From Oceanospirillaceae bacterium (lineage in GTDB: Bacteria > Pseudomonadota > Gammaproteobacteria > Pseudomonadales > Oceanobacteraceae): 64,000 nucleotides of DNA. The stretch lies in NCBI GenBank assembly GCA_002724925.1, contig PBQA01000033.1:62001-126000 (forward strand), in the 5' to 3' direction. Of the stretch, positions 44,782 to 55,191 are shown in pieces. The notes beneath the pieces were generated by a model. It saw nothing but the letters and a program-made list of their open reading frames with translations, was not told the origin of the DNA and did not search any database. Made by a program: the position numbers and the translations under genes. Positions within the stretch are counted from its first letter, which is position 1. Every line of letters begins with the position of its first letter.

Positions 44782-45802
44782 CGTTATCCGACCCGAAACG
44801 TGCTGGCAGATCAATCCCGAAATGGAGATAAGCGAGCTTTGTCGCCGTTCGCCCACGAGGTGTACGAGTGATGTAGCCCTGCTGCATCAGATACGGCTCA
44901 AGCACATCTTCGATGGTATCCCGCTCTTCACCAATGGAGGCTGCAAGGCTTTCGACCCCGGCCGGACCACCGTCGTATTTTTCCATTAACGTCAGCAGCA
45001 GACGGCGATCCATGTGATCAAAGCCCTGCGCATCGACGTTCAGCATGTTCAGAGCGAGGTCTGCGACTTCTTTGGTCACACGTCCGTCCGCTTTGACCTG
45101 AGCGTAGTCACGCACACGACGCAGCAAACGGTTCGCAATACGGGGGGTGCCACGCGCCCGACGGGCGACTTCCTGCGCGCCTTCTTCTTCGACCTCCAGC
45201 TCCATCAGACGCCCGGAGCGGCTGACGATGCTTGACAGGTCATGAATGTTATAAAACTCGAGGCGCTGCACAATACCGAAACGATCTCTCAACGGAGAGG
45301 TCAGCAAACCTGCTCTTGTAGTCGCCCCTACTAAGGTGAACGGCGGCAATTCAATCTTCATTGATCGTGCGGCCGGCCCCTCACCCACCATGATATCAAG
45401 CTGATAATCTTCCATAGCGGGATAGAGCACTTCTTCGACCGCCGGGCTCATGCGATGAATTTCATCGATAAAGAGCACATCGCCCTCTTCGAGGCTGGTC
45501 AGAATCGCAGCCAGATCGCCTGCTCGCTCAAGTACCGGACCGGATGTCGACTTGATCTGAACACCCATCTCTTCGGCGATGATATTGGCGAGGGTCGTTT
45601 TACCCAGACCCGGCGGGCCAAATACCAGGGTATGATCCAGCGCTTCACCACGTCCTTTGGCCGCGCCGATGAAAATCTCCATCTGCTCCCGCACATGCGG
45701 CTGACCAATGTAGTCATCCAGCATACGGGGGCGGATAGCGCGATCCTGCTTTTCTTCACCTAGCTGCGGCGTCGGTGCGATAAAGCGATCAGTTTCTATC
45801 AT
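44771..45802 (-). CDS. ruvB: Holliday junction branch migration helicase RuvB
   Basis: 343 aa. AAA+ ATPase with Walker [10 protein letters not shown], Walker [11 protein letters not shown], sensor [10 protein letters not shown], and a C-terminal winged helix ([17 protein letters not shown]). Forms the hexameric branch-migration motor with RuvA. Overlaps the ruvA stop by 4 nt. Confidence 0.98.
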   Translation of the reverse strand: MIETDRFIAPTPQLGEEKQDRAIRPRMLDDYIGQPHVREQMEIFIGAAKGRGEALDHTLVFGPPGLGKTTLANIIAEEMGVQIKSTSGPVLERAGDLAAILTSLEEGDVLFIDEIHRMSPAVEEVLYPAMEDYQLDIMVGEGPAARSMKIELPPFTLVGATTRAGLLTSPLRDRFGIVQRLEFYNIHDLSSIVSRSGRLMELEVEEEGAQEVARRARGTPRIANRLLRRVRDYAQVKADGRVTKEVADLALNMLNVDAQGFDHMDRRLLLTLMEKYDGGPAGVESLAASIGEERDTIEDVLEPYLMQQGYITRTPRGRTATKLAYLHFGIDLPARFGSDNDGV

Positions 45803-46410
45803 TTGCCACCCATGGTGTTACGCAGAGCAATACGGATCATTTCTTCAGGGGTGCTGCACTGATCTGCCACTTTCATCAACATTTTTGACGCTTCCTGCGG
45901 CTTGTAGCCGAGGGCAACCAACGCACCTTCCGCTTCAGCGAACGCTTGCTCCTGAGTATTTTTCTCCGCCTGATCGGCAGCAGCCCAGAGAGGTGCTGGG
46001 GCCTGCCATTCTTTCAGACGGTCACGCATTTCTACAATCAGGCGTTCGGCAGTCTTTTTACCCACGCCGGGTAAACGCGTCAGGGATTTAACATCTTCAT
46101 TGTGAACACAGTTAGCGAAGGCATTCACATCCATACCAGACAGAATGGCCAGCGCCAGCTTGGGTCCAACACCACTGACCTTAATCAGCGTACGGAATAA
46201 AGTACGCTGCCCTTTATCACTGAAACCGTAGAGCTGATGCGCATCTTCGCGAATGGCGAGGTGGGTATAGAGAGTAATGGGCTCACCAATGGAGCCAAGG
46301 ACCGCGAATGTGGACAAAGGTGCCTGCACCTCGTATCCGACGCCCTGAACATCAATAAGTAATTCCGGGGCCTGCTTTTCGAGGATGAAGCCTTGCAGTC
46401 GACCAATCAT
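45799..46410 (-). CDS. ruvA: Holliday junction helicase subunit RuvA
   Basis: 203 aa. N-terminal OB domain starting MIGRLQG, two helix-hairpin-helix motifs ([31 protein letters not shown]) and the C-terminal RuvB-binding domain (about 155-203). Binds the four-way junction and loads RuvB. Confidence 0.98.
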   Translation of the reverse strand: MIGRLQGFILEKQAPELLIDVQGVGYEVQAPLSTFAVLGSIGEPITLYTHLAIREDAHQLYGFSDKGQRTLFRTLIKVSGVGPKLALAILSGMDVNAFANCVHNEDVKSLTRLPGVGKKTAERLIVEMRDRLKEWQAPAPLWAAADQAEKNTQEQAFAEAEGALVALGYKPQEASKMLMKVADQCSTPEEMIRIALRNTMGGK

Positions 46411-46480
46411 GTATGAATTTCGCTTGTGTGCTGTATAAATTAACCGGCATAGACTACCAGCAAAATACAGTGCTGCTCAA

Positions 46481-46999
46481 TCAGGAAGCGCGGCCACGAC
46501 GATAGGTTTTTAAGCCAGCACGGCTGATCAGGCTGGCGTTGGTGTGCGCATGACAAAGCGCAATGGCAAGTGCGTCGGCGGCATCCGCCTGTGGTAGCCC
46601 CGGCAGCTTAAGCAGACGCTGGACCATGTGCTGAACCTGCTCTTTTCCTGCGCCACCGGTTCCGACCACCGCCTGTTTAATAGTGCGAGGAGCATATTCG
46701 TGCACAGGCAAGGACGCCAGCTGAGCAGCCAGAATCGCAACGCCGCGAGCCTGGCCGAGCTTGAGCGCTGAGTCAGCATTTTTCCCCATGAATACCTGCT
46801 CAATGGCAAATTCCTGAGGGCAATATTGCTGGATCAGCTCGGAGACGCTCTTGTATATGGTTTCAAGCCGCTCAGGCAGCTCGCCGGTGCCTGCGCGAAT
46901 GCAGCCGCTGGCAATGTATTCGATTTTACGACCGCCAACCGAATTAATCAGACCAAAGCCTGTAATACGCGAACCAGGGTCAATACCGAGAATAATCAC
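46481..46999 (-). CDS. ruvC: Holliday junction resolvase RuvC
   Basis: 172 aa. Starts [16 protein letters not shown] with catalytic D7, then [10 protein letters not shown] with a catalytic glutamate, and a C-terminal [14 protein letters not shown] motif with further acidic ligands. RNase H-fold dimer that cuts junctions after branch migration. Starts 9 bp after the small lipoprotein gene. Confidence 0.98.
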   Translation of the reverse strand: MIILGIDPGSRITGFGLINSVGGRKIEYIASGCIRAGTGELPERLETIYKSVSELIQQYCPQEFAIEQVFMGKNADSALKLGQARGVAILAAQLASLPVHEYAPRTIKQAVVGTGGAGKEQVQHMVQRLLKLPGLPQADAADALAIALCHAHTNASLISRAGLKTYRRGRAS

Positions 47000-47008
47000 T
47001 AGTAAGGA

Positions 47009-47407
47009 TCAGTTCGCTGCGTTCTCAAACACCCATTGCTGACCAGAATCTTTATTCTCGACGGTCAGACGCTGCCAGTCTTCGGTTAGGGTCACACGGG
47101 TGCATGGGCTTGTGATCATCTGCGCCAGTATTGCGCCCTCTTTTGGGCCGGAGACCTGATAAGCAATACGAATGCTGTCGCCTTTGCGGCTTTGCTCATT
47201 CAATTGAACGGCATAGCCCGGAGTCGGTTTTTCACCAGCGCCAATGGTGAGTACGTCATCCACCACGGTGACACTTGGAATTGATCCACAATGCAGGTCT
47301 GTACTTGCGACCAGGTCGAGCTGCGAAATCGTACCGGCACAGGCTGACAGCACGGCTGCAGACGCAGCGACCAATAAAAAGGAGAAGAAACGTACGCTCA
47401 ACATCAT
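47009..47407 (-). CDS. small lipoprotein with PrcB-C-like domain
   Basis: 132 aa. Signal with lipobox LSACAG (Cys22). The mature part contains GAGEKPTPGYAVQLNEQS and a following strand pair, which resembles the PrcB C-terminal domain (protease complex subunit), a small beta fold with a conserved G-x-K-P-T-x-G-Y motif. Role unknown here; in the PrcB family it partners a protease. It precedes ruvC by 9 bp, so the two may share a transcript. Confidence 0.65.
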   Translation of the reverse strand: MMLSVRFFSFLLVAASAAVLSACAGTISQLDLVASTDLHCGSIPSVTVVDDVLTIGAGEKPTPGYAVQLNEQSRKGDSIRIAYQVSGPKEGAILAQMITSPCTRVTLTEDWQRLTVENKDSGQQWVFENAAN

Positions 47408-47417
47408 GAATCCCTAT

Positions 47418-47448
47418 AAAAAAGCCGATACCCAGAATAGATATCGGC
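47418..47448 (-). terminator. rho-independent terminator after clpB
   Basis: On the minus strand GCCGATA and TATCGGC form a perfect 7-bp stem with an 11-nt loop, directly followed by TTTTTT. It lies about 95 bp beyond the clpB stop and just before the lipoprotein start, so it separates clpB from the lipoprotein-ruvC run. Confidence 0.8.
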
Positions 47449-47541
47449 AAGTATACAGGCCGCTCCCTGGCCTGTCAGGGGACACAAAGCACCGAGGTGC
47501 TGGTTAGCGTCAGGACTTGTCAGGCTTTACCACCATAGTGA

Positions 47542-50139
47542 TCAGCCCTCTCGTGCGGAGAATATAAATTCATCATTCTCTACATCAGCGACAATCGTGC
47601 TGCCCGGCATAAAGCGCCCCGACAGAATATCCTGTGCCAATGGGTTTTCTATCCAGCGCTGGATCGCACGCTTCAGAGGGCGCGCACCAAACACCGGATC
47701 GTACCCTACATCCACCAGCTTACTGGTAGCAGCATCCGTCAGCTCCAGGGACAGGTCGCGCTCGCGTAAGCGCTCATGCAACATGTGCAGCTGAATGTCC
47801 GCAATGCCGCGGATCTGATCTTTTTCCAACGGATGGAAAACCACAGCTTCATCAATACGGTTGATGAATTCCGGACGGAAATGGCTACCCACGACTTCCA
47901 TCACAGCGTCGCGCATCGTTTCATAATCGCTGCCGCTATCCGAGGCCATGGTCTGAATCAGATCCGAGCCCAGGTTCGACGTCATCACCAGTACGGTGTT
48001 TTTGAAGTCGACACGTCTGCCCTGACCGTCAGTCAGCTGACCATCGTCCAGCACCTGAAGCAGAATATTGAAGACGTCCGGGTGCGCCTTCTCAACTTCA
48101 TCCAGCAGGATGACCGAGTAGGGTTTGCGACGCACAGCTTCGGTCAGGTAACCGCCTTCTTCGTAGCCAACATAGCCCGGAGGCGCACCGATTAAGCGGG
48201 CCACCGAGTGCTTCTCCATGTATTCCGACATATCAATACGGATCATGGCGTCACGGCTGTCGAACAGGAAACCGGCCAGCGCTTTACACAGCTCTGTTTT
48301 ACCTACCCCGGTTGGCCCAAGGAACAGGAAAGAGCCGTTCGGACGATTCGGATCAGAGAGCCCCGCACGTGAGCGGCGCACTGCATTCGATACCGCCGAG
48401 ATCGCCTGATCCTGACCAACCACAGAATCGTGCAGCACGTCTTCCATGCGCAACAGCTTCTCGCGCTCGCCTTCCAGCATTTTGGTCACGGGCACGCCGG
48501 TCCACTTAGAGACCACTTCGGCGATTTCATCTTCGGTCACTTTGTTACGCAGCAGCGTAAACTCCTGCGTACCTGTGGTTTCGGCTTCATTAGCCGAGGC
48601 CACCTGTTTTTCCAGCTCTGGAATACGTCCGTACTGAAGCTCTGACATTTTCTGCAGATCACCAGAGCGGCGCGCGGCATCCAACTCCAGCTTGGCCTGC
48701 TCGAGTTCTTCTTTTGCCTTACTGGCGCCTTCGAGCAGAGCTTTCTCTTTCTTCCAGACTTCTTCGAGTTCAACGTAGGCCTGACCGGCTTTGTTGATTT
48801 CTTCGTTCAGGTCGCTGAGTCGCTTACGAGCGGCATCGTCTTTTTCTTTGCGCAGGGCTTCGCGCTCTATCTTCAGTTGAATCAGACGACGCTCAAGGCG
48901 ATCCATTTCCTGAGGCTTGGAGTCAATCTCCATACGGATAACCGATGCAGCTTCATCGACCAGATCAATCGCCTTATCCGGTAAACGACGGTCAGCAATG
49001 TAGCGCTGCGACAGCTTAGCCGCCGAAACGATGGCGCTGTCGGTAATTTCGACACCATGGTGAACTTCGTAGCGTTCTTTCAGACCGCGCAAAATGGCAA
49101 TCGAATCCTCGACACTAGGCTCATCGACCAGCACTTTCTGGAACCGACGCTCCAGTGCGGCATCTTTCTCGATAAACTCCCGGTACTCATCCAATGTAGT
49201 TGCACCGACACAATGCAGCTCGCCACGCGCAAGTGCAGGCTTGAGCATGTTGCCTGCGTCCATTGCTCCGTCACTTTTACCGGCGCCGACCATGGTATGA
49301 AGCTCGTCGATAAAGAGAATGAGCTGCCCCTCTTCTTTGGAGACATCTTTCAGAACGGCCTTAAGGCGCTCTTCGAACTCACCACGATATTTAGCACCGG
49401 CCAGGAGCGCCCCCATATCAAGAGACAGAATGCGCTTTCCTTTCAGGTTCTCGGGGACTTCGCCATTGATGATGCGCTGCGCCAGCCCTTCCACTACCGC
49501 AGTTTTACCGACCCCCGGTGGGCCAATCAGAACAGGGTTGTTTTTGGTACGACGTTGCAACACCTGAATGGTGCGGCGAATTTCTTCGTCACGGCCAATC
49601 ACTGGATCAAGCTTGCCGGCTTCCGCACGCTCTGTCAGATCCACACAATATTTACTTAATGCCTGACGGCTGTCTTCTGCGTTCGCGTCGGTCACTTTTT
49701 CTCCACCACGCATATCTTTGATTGCTTTTTCAGCGTTTTCGCGGGTAACGCCTGCTTCTTTTAAGGCCTGGCCTGAAGGGCCACGCTCATCCAGCGCCAC
49801 CAGTAGAAAAATCTCGCTGGAGACAAACTGATCACCACCCTTCTGGGCTTCTTTATCAGCGAGATTCAGTAAGCGGCCAAGTTCTGGAGCCAGCTGCACA
49901 TTGCCATCCGGCGAGCTGACTTTAGGCTGGTCACTGAGAATGGCACGTAAACGTCCTTCCAGGTTGCTAACGTTGGCACCGCAACGGCGCAGAACGTCTT
50001 TTACTGAACTGTCGGTCTGCTCGAACAACGCCAGCAGCACGTGCACCGTATCAATCTGGTTATGATCCTGCCCCAAGGCAATGCTCTGACTCTCTGCCAG
50101 CGCGTTCTGAAGACTCGTAGTCAAACGATCCATACGCAT
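47542..50139 (-). CDS. clpB: ATP-dependent disaggregase ClpB
   Basis: 865 aa, close to the usual length. N-terminal domain (about 1-145), first AAA+ module with [15 protein letters not shown], a middle coiled-coil domain (about 410-525, rich in K, E and R) that separates ClpB from ClpA/C, and second AAA+ module with [15 protein letters not shown]. With DnaK it resolubilises heat-aggregated proteins. A sigma-32-like promoter lies 64-91 bp upstream. Confidence 0.98.
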   Translation of the reverse strand: MRMDRLTTSLQNALAESQSIALGQDHNQIDTVHVLLALFEQTDSSVKDVLRRCGANVSNLEGRLRAILSDQPKVSSPDGNVQLAPELGRLLNLADKEAQKGGDQFVSSEIFLLVALDERGPSGQALKEAGVTRENAEKAIKDMRGGEKVTDANAEDSRQALSKYCVDLTERAEAGKLDPVIGRDEEIRRTIQVLQRRTKNNPVLIGPPGVGKTAVVEGLAQRIINGEVPENLKGKRILSLDMGALLAGAKYRGEFEERLKAVLKDVSKEEGQLILFIDELHTMVGAGKSDGAMDAGNMLKPALARGELHCVGATTLDEYREFIEKDAALERRFQKVLVDEPSVEDSIAILRGLKERYEVHHGVEITDSAIVSAAKLSQRYIADRRLPDKAIDLVDEAASVIRMEIDSKPQEMDRLERRLIQLKIEREALRKEKDDAARKRLSDLNEEINKAGQAYVELEEVWKKEKALLEGASKAKEELEQAKLELDAARRSGDLQKMSELQYGRIPELEKQVASANEAETTGTQEFTLLRNKVTEDEIAEVVSKWTGVPVTKMLEGEREKLLRMEDVLHDSVVGQDQAISAVSNAVRRSRAGLSDPNRPNGSFLFLGPTGVGKTELCKALAGFLFDSRDAMIRIDMSEYMEKHSVARLIGAPPGYVGYEEGGYLTEAVRRKPYSVILLDEVEKAHPDVFNILLQVLDDGQLTDGQGRRVDFKNTVLVMTSNLGSDLIQTMASDSGSDYETMRDAVMEVVGSHFRPEFINRIDEAVVFHPLEKDQIRGIADIQLHMLHERLRERDLSLELTDAATSKLVDVGYDPVFGARPLKRAIQRWIENPLAQDILSGRFMPGSTIVADVENDEFIFSAREG

Positions 50140-50202
50140 CTTTCTGGTCTCCTACCCCTGACCAGGGGAGCTACAAACGATTAAACAATGAAGTTGCAAT
50201 CT

Positions 50203-50230
50203 ATATGGTGGCCATTTAGTAAAATTCAAC
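50203..50230 (-). promoter_or_regulatory. probable sigma-32 (RpoH) heat-shock promoter of clpB
   Basis: On the minus strand GTTGAAT (50224-50230) matches the core of the CTTGAAA -35 box, and CACCATAT (50203-50210) matches seven of eight CCCCATNT positions. They lie 13 nt apart. It is upstream of clpB, a well known member of the sigma-32 regulon. Confidence 0.65.
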
Positions 50231-50427
50231 ATCCGCCATTAAAACTTTAATTAAATTCATGTTGCGATCTTTGATACAGCGCAAGCTTACTTCGAATACC
50301 ACTCAATTCATGAGCTGCGGAAATAAATGCGTATAATCCGACGCTTTCAGCGCTCTTCAGCATTGACCATTCTCTATATAGTGCCTGCCCCGCTCAGCTC
50401 AAGGGCACAGATACTTTTCTGGATGTT

Positions 50428-51285
50428 ATGACTTCAAATTTACGACAAGCGGCTTTATTTCTGATCGGCGGCGAAGCGCTGTTGGCCATTATGGGTGCCC
50501 TGATCAAGTTTCTTTCTGAAAGCCTGTCGACCGAGCAGATCGTGTTCTTCCGTAATGCCGCTGGTCTGCTGATCCTGATGCCTTTGATTCTGCGGCAAGG
50601 CACCACCTTACTGAAGACCTCAGTGTGGCACTGGCACCTGATGCGAGGGCTGGTCGGCGTCAGCGCGATGTACTGTTATTTCTGGGCGCTCGGTCACATG
50701 CCCCTGACTGAGGCGTTTCTGGTGAAACTCTCCAGCCCCTTCTTTATGCCACTCATTGGTTTGCTGTGGCTTGGCGAGCGCGCAGGTAAGTACAGCATAG
50801 CCGCTGTCTTTGTCGGCTTTACTGGTGTTGCCTGCATTCTTCGGCCCGACGACAGCACATTTACTTTTATTGCGTTGGTCGCTCTGCTCGGTGCTTTTCT
50901 CGCTGCACTGGCCAAAGTCACGATTCGACGTATGTCTGAAACGGAATCCAGCCAGACCATTGTTTTCTACTTTGGGGTCATTGCCGCGCTGGTCAGTGCC
51001 CCCGGTGCGGCCGTGACCTGGCAACCTGTGTCTGTGGATCTCTGGGGCTGGATTCTGCTACTCGGTCTTGTAGCAACCCTGGGTCAACTGGCTCTGACCC
51101 GAGCCTACCGTACGGCACCGACAGGGAAGGTTGGCGTCTATGCTTATAGCGCTGTGCTCTATGGAGCACTGATGGGCTGGTTGATCTGGGATGAAATTCC
51201 GATGTGGACCACCTGGCTGGGGGCCTCGCTCATCATTGCTGCTGGGTTGATCAATCTGTATAAGCCCGCAAAAAAAGCCGCATAG
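50428..51285 (+). CDS. DMT-family (EamA) permease
   Basis: 285 aa with about ten hydrophobic segments in two EamA repeats, typical of the drug/metabolite transporter superfamily. Motifs such as LTEAFLVKLSSPFFMPLIGLLWLGER (first repeat) and LALTRAYRTAPTGKVGVYAYSAVLYG (second repeat) support this. Substrate not predictable. Single gene, divergent from clpB. Confidence 0.88.
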   Translation: MTSNLRQAALFLIGGEALLAIMGALIKFLSESLSTEQIVFFRNAAGLLILMPLILRQGTTLLKTSVWHWHLMRGLVGVSAMYCYFWALGHMPLTEAFLVKLSSPFFMPLIGLLWLGERAGKYSIAAVFVGFTGVACILRPDDSTFTFIALVALLGAFLAALAKVTIRRMSETESSQTIVFYFGVIAALVSAPGAAVTWQPVSVDLWGWILLLGLVATLGQLALTRAYRTAPTGKVGVYAYSAVLYGALMGWLIWDEIPMWTTWLGASLIIAAGLINLYKPAKKAA

Positions 51286-51425
51286 CGAAGGTTTCTATCT
51301 GGCTTTTATTATTTCCCTTTGTTTAACTATGGGGCTGTTAAGGCCTCTATTTCAAACTTTGAGGAAAAACCTGAAAGCTCTTTAAGTTAAAGCAGAGCAC
51401 AGGTAGCCAATCAAAAGGACTCCCC

Positions 51426-52322
51426 ATGTCGCGCGTCGATCCGTTACAAACCTTTGTCTCGGTAGTCAGAGCCAGAAACTTCTCCAGTGCAGCGGAATCG
51501 CTTGGAGTAACCCCATCAGCGGTCAGTAAACAGATCAGTGCTCTCGAAGAACGTTTAGGCGTTCGCCTTCTAAATCGCACAACCCGGTCAGTCAGCCCTA
51601 CAGAAGCTGGACAGATGTTCTATCAGCATTGCGAGAATATCCTCGACTCCATCACGGAGGCTGAAAAGCTGGTGACTGATTTTGACGATACTCCCAAAGG
51701 CCGGCTACGAATTACAGCAATGTCCAACTTCGGGCGTAAAGAGCTGGCGCGCATTTTCAGCGACTTTTCTGATAAGTATCCCGATGTCAGTTTTGACCTT
51801 CACATTTCAGACCGGCCACTGGATATCGTAAAAGAGGGCTATGACTTTGCACTGCGCATCGGTTCGCTGGAAGATTCGCGACTGATCGCCAAGCCTGTCG
51901 CAGAGCAAAGAATCGTTATATGTGCCTCTCCTGCTTACCTTGAACGATGGGGAACGCCCACAACGCTTGAAGAAGTGATGAATCATCGCATTCTGGTGGT
52001 GGCTAACGCCGAATACGCACGAATCAACTGGCTACGACAGTTCGAGAAGGAGAATAACTTCACCTTGGCGAATATCGAACGCAAGCTCACCGTGAACGAC
52101 ATCGACCTGATTTACGAGGCTTGCCTGGCTGGCATGGGGATTACTGCCCTACCGACCTACGTGGCCGAACGCCATATTCGTAACGGCGAACTCGTTAGAC
52201 TGTTCAGCGACATGGAAATCCCGGTGCGTACCATCAAGGTGGTGTTCCCACAAAATCGCTATCTGGCCAACAAAAGCCGCGCTTTCCTGGATTTCCTCAC
52301 GGCCTATTTCAATAACGGTTAA
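51426..52322 (+). CDS. LysR-family transcriptional regulator
   Basis: 298 aa. N-terminal winged HTH (about 1-60): VVRARNFSSAAESLGVTPSAVSKQISALEERLGVRLLNRTTRSV. The remainder is the periplasmic-binding-like effector domain, with VAEQRIVICASPAYLERWG. Belongs to the CrgA/AaeR-type group by its ending LDFLTAYF. The target is unknown; no divergent partner gene is adjacent. Converges on the thioesterase gene. Confidence 0.93.
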   Translation: MSRVDPLQTFVSVVRARNFSSAAESLGVTPSAVSKQISALEERLGVRLLNRTTRSVSPTEAGQMFYQHCENILDSITEAEKLVTDFDDTPKGRLRITAMSNFGRKELARIFSDFSDKYPDVSFDLHISDRPLDIVKEGYDFALRIGSLEDSRLIAKPVAEQRIVICASPAYLERWGTPTTLEEVMNHRILVVANAEYARINWLRQFEKENNFTLANIERKLTVNDIDLIYEACLAGMGITALPTYVAERHIRNGELVRLFSDMEIPVRTIKVVFPQNRYLANKSRAFLDFLTAYFNNG

Positions 52323-52324
52323 CG

Positions 52325-52771
52325 CTACTCTGTGACGGGAGTTACGCCAGGGGCACAGCGCTCATAGAAGACTGGGGGAACCCGACTGATGCGGCGCTCG
52401 TCAAAATCGAAGAAGACAATACCGGTTTTTGCTTTTGCGACGACCTTATTTTGGCTTTCGTTGATCACCATATAGACAAAATCACAGCCATACTTGTTGA
52501 AATCCGTGATGCCGACCTTGAAAGTCAGACGATCAGCCACAAATGATTCAGAGACAAAGCTTACAACGATGTCAGTCACCATAAGGCCAACACCGCCGAT
52601 GTTGAACTCACTGAAGTCGTAGTTATGCAGATAGCGCAGGCGCGCTTCGTGGAGCAGCGAGATCATACGGTCATTGCCAAGATGGTTACCGTAATTGATG
52701 TCAGAAACGCGAACCGTCAGGTGTGTTGAAAAGGTAAAAACGTCGGGCAATTCAAGATTAACGCGTGCCAC
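52325..52771 (-). CDS. hotdog-fold thioesterase
   Basis: About 148 aa from GTG 52771, which is supported by AGGAG six nt upstream (52778-52782 on the plus strand). Longer readings from ATG 52792 or GTG 52831 lack a ribosome site. The motif VSDINYGNHLGNDRMISLLHEARLRYL is the hotdog acyl-CoA thioesterase active-site helix, and MVTDIVVSFVSE is the following strand. Substrate unknown. Converges on the LysR gene with 2 bp between stops. Confidence 0.83.
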   Translation of the reverse strand: MARVNLELPDVFTFSTHLTVRVSDINYGNHLGNDRMISLLHEARLRYLHNYDFSEFNIGGVGLMVTDIVVSFVSESFVADRLTFKVGITDFNKYGCDFVYMVINESQNKVVAKAKTGIVFFDFDERRISRVPPVFYERCAPGVTPVTE

Positions 52772-52984
52772 TGATGGCTCCTGTTGTCTCATTTGGGTTA
52801 CAAATTCGGCGTGAACCCGACGCTTCTTCACAAAACAACGGGGATTTACGTTGGTATCAGGCCCTCGGTTAGGGTCTACTATTAAGTATTAACGCATGTC
52901 CGGGCCTGACTGGACGAACGGCGCGCATGGTAGCGGCGCTGACTCATAAAGACAATCGCAGGAAACAAAGGATCAGGTAAAGCT

Positions 52985-55108
52985 ATGATGCATACCGGCA
53001 AACGCCTTCTTCTCTCAGCCACCGCCGTCGTACTCACCCTAATCGGGATCAGTGCGAACGCTACGATTCCTGAGATCAAACCCGGCACCCCGTTCACTCC
53101 TCTGGAACCAACACGGGAAGAAGCAATCACGACTCAGCAAATCATGAGCAACCTGCTGCGCGGGCATTATGAGCGTAAGCGTCTCAATAATGATCTGTCA
53201 TCTGAAGTCCTGAACACTCTCCTTGATGACCTCGACGGTACGCATAGCTATTTCCTGGCGTCTGATATCGAAGAGTTTGAGCAGTTCCGCAATCACCTCG
53301 ATGAAGCTCTCAGTCGTGGTGATATGAAGCCTGCTTTTTACATCTACAATCGTTTTCAGCAGCGCGTCAGTGAACGCCTGTCTTTTATGCTGAACGAGCT
53401 GGAGAAGAAGGCGAAAGACTACGACTTCAAGAGCAAGGAAGTCCTTGAGCTTGATCGCGAAGATACACCGTGGGCATCTACCCGAGCAGAGTTAGATCAG
53501 CTGTGGCGCAAACGCCTGAAGAATTCGATGCTGAACCTGCGCTTGGCGGGTAAAGAGGATGAAGACATCCTCGAGCTGCTCACCAAACGCTACCAGAATC
53601 AGTTAAACCGCGTGCACCAGAGCCGTCCGGTAGACGCTTATCAGACGTTCATGAATGCGGTTACCCGTACCTTCGATCCACACACACAGTACTTCTCACC
53701 GCGTAACTCTGAGAATTTCAACATCAACATGAGCCTGTCACTGCAGGGAATTGGCGCGGTTCTGCAGACAGAAGACGAACATACCAAGGTAGTGCGTCTG
53801 GTGCCTGGCGGCCCGGCCTCCAAGGCAGGTAACCTGGAACCTGAAGATAAGATCATCGGTGTTGCTCAGGGCGATGAAGAGATGGTCGATGTCATCGGCT
53901 GGCGTCTTGACGAGGTTGTGGATCTGATTCGCGGCCCGAAAAGCTCGACAGTTCGCCTGGAGATTCTCAGTGGAGCCGTCGCCACCGCGGAGCCGAAAAC
54001 GATAGCGATCGTACGCGACGAAGTGAAACTGGAAGAACAGTCTGCGCAGAAAGAAGTGATTGAAATTCAGGATGGCAAAGACACCCGCCGCATCGGTGTG
54101 ATTGATATCCCGACGTTTTACATCGATTTTGAAGGCCGGATGAATAACCTGCCAGACTATCGCAGCACCACTCGTGATGTGCGTCGTCTGGTCAATGAGC
54201 TTCTTGATGAGAAAATTGACGGGCTGATCATTGATCTGCGTAGTAATGGTGGCGGTTCATTAGAAGAAGCTATCAACCTGACAGGTCTGTTTATTCCAAC
54301 TGGCCCTGTGGTTCAGGTACGTGGCGCACGCGGCGATGTTGATGTTTTACGCGACCGCGACCCTGAAGTTCTTTATGCAGGCCCAATGACGGTTCTGGTT
54401 AACCGTTTAAGCGCATCAGCCTCTGAGATTTTTGCCGGTGCCGTTCAGGACTACGGACGAGGTCTTGTCATTGGTGGTCAGACCTTTGGCAAAGGCACAG
54501 TCCAGTCATTGCGCCCACTGACTGAGGGTCAATTAAAGATCACCCAGGCAAAATTCTATCGTGTATCGGGAGACAGCACACAGAATCAGGGCGTGATCCC
54601 GGACATTATGTTCCCTTCCCTCTTTGATAAAGACAAAATCGGTGAGAGCGCGCTTGAGAAGGCGCTCCCTTGGGATACGATCAAGCCCGCCCGCGAAACC
54701 AAGAGTAATCCGGTGCGCAGCAAACTATCCCGGCTTAAAGAGTTGCATGAGGAGCGCATCAACGATAATCCGGACTTTATCTTCGTCCGCGAGCAGAAGG
54801 CCCTGGTCTCTGAGATGCGAGATAAGACTCAAGTATCCCTCAACGAAGAAGAGCGCAAGGCAGAGCGTGAAGAAAACGATCGCCGACGTCTGGCACTTGA
54901 AAACAAGCGCCGCAAAGCGAAAGGCATGCCCGAGCTGGCCTCTCTCGATGATCCAGAAGAAGACGAAAAAGTTGAAGGCGACGAAGAAAAAGACAAGTCA
55001 GCTGAGGAAAAAGATGATGAAGAGCCTGACGCCATGCTGATTGAAACGGGTAATATCCTGCTTGATTACATGCGCATGTCATCCCCCGGAATGACTGCTC
55101 TGCGTTAA
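52985..55108 (+). CDS. prc: tail-specific protease Prc (carboxy-terminal processing peptidase)
   Basis: 707 aa. Signal peptide (about 1-26), N-terminal helical domain, PDZ domain (about 235-325), then the S41 protease core. The catalytic serine is S478 (SASASE) and the lysine K503 (TFGKGTVQ), 25 residues apart as in E. coli Prc (S452/K477). The C-terminal DUF3340-type part ends in a charged E/K-rich tail. Cuts periplasmic substrates at C-terminal tails, including cell-wall hydrolases and PBP3. Confidence 0.96.
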   Translation: MMHTGKRLLLSATAVVLTLIGISANATIPEIKPGTPFTPLEPTREEAITTQQIMSNLLRGHYERKRLNNDLSSEVLNTLLDDLDGTHSYFLASDIEEFEQFRNHLDEALSRGDMKPAFYIYNRFQQRVSERLSFMLNELEKKAKDYDFKSKEVLELDREDTPWASTRAELDQLWRKRLKNSMLNLRLAGKEDEDILELLTKRYQNQLNRVHQSRPVDAYQTFMNAVTRTFDPHTQYFSPRNSENFNINMSLSLQGIGAVLQTEDEHTKVVRLVPGGPASKAGNLEPEDKIIGVAQGDEEMVDVIGWRLDEVVDLIRGPKSSTVRLEILSGAVATAEPKTIAIVRDEVKLEEQSAQKEVIEIQDGKDTRRIGVIDIPTFYIDFEGRMNNLPDYRSTTRDVRRLVNELLDEKIDGLIIDLRSNGGGSLEEAINLTGLFIPTGPVVQVRGARGDVDVLRDRDPEVLYAGPMTVLVNRLSASASEIFAGAVQDYGRGLVIGGQTFGKGTVQSLRPLTEGQLKITQAKFYRVSGDSTQNQGVIPDIMFPSLFDKDKIGESALEKALPWDTIKPARETKSNPVRSKLSRLKELHEERINDNPDFIFVREQKALVSEMRDKTQVSLNEEERKAEREENDRRRLALENKRRKAKGMPELASLDDPEEDEKVEGDEEKDKSAEEKDDEEPDAMLIETGNILLDYMRMSSPGMTALR

Positions 55109-55126
55109 CTCGCTCAAGCACTCAAT

Positions 55127-55156
55127 AAAAACGGCGACCTCAGGTCGCCGTTTTTG
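55127..55156. terminator. bidirectional terminator between prc and hda
   Basis: GGCGACCT and AGGTCGCC (55133-55140 and 55142-55149) form a stem around a single base, flanked by AAAAAC and GTTTTT. It reads as an intrinsic terminator for prc on the plus strand and, through the A-run, for hda on the minus strand. Confidence 0.85.
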
Positions 55157-55191
55157 TATCTGTCGTAATAACCTCAACCTGCTGCCAGCAG

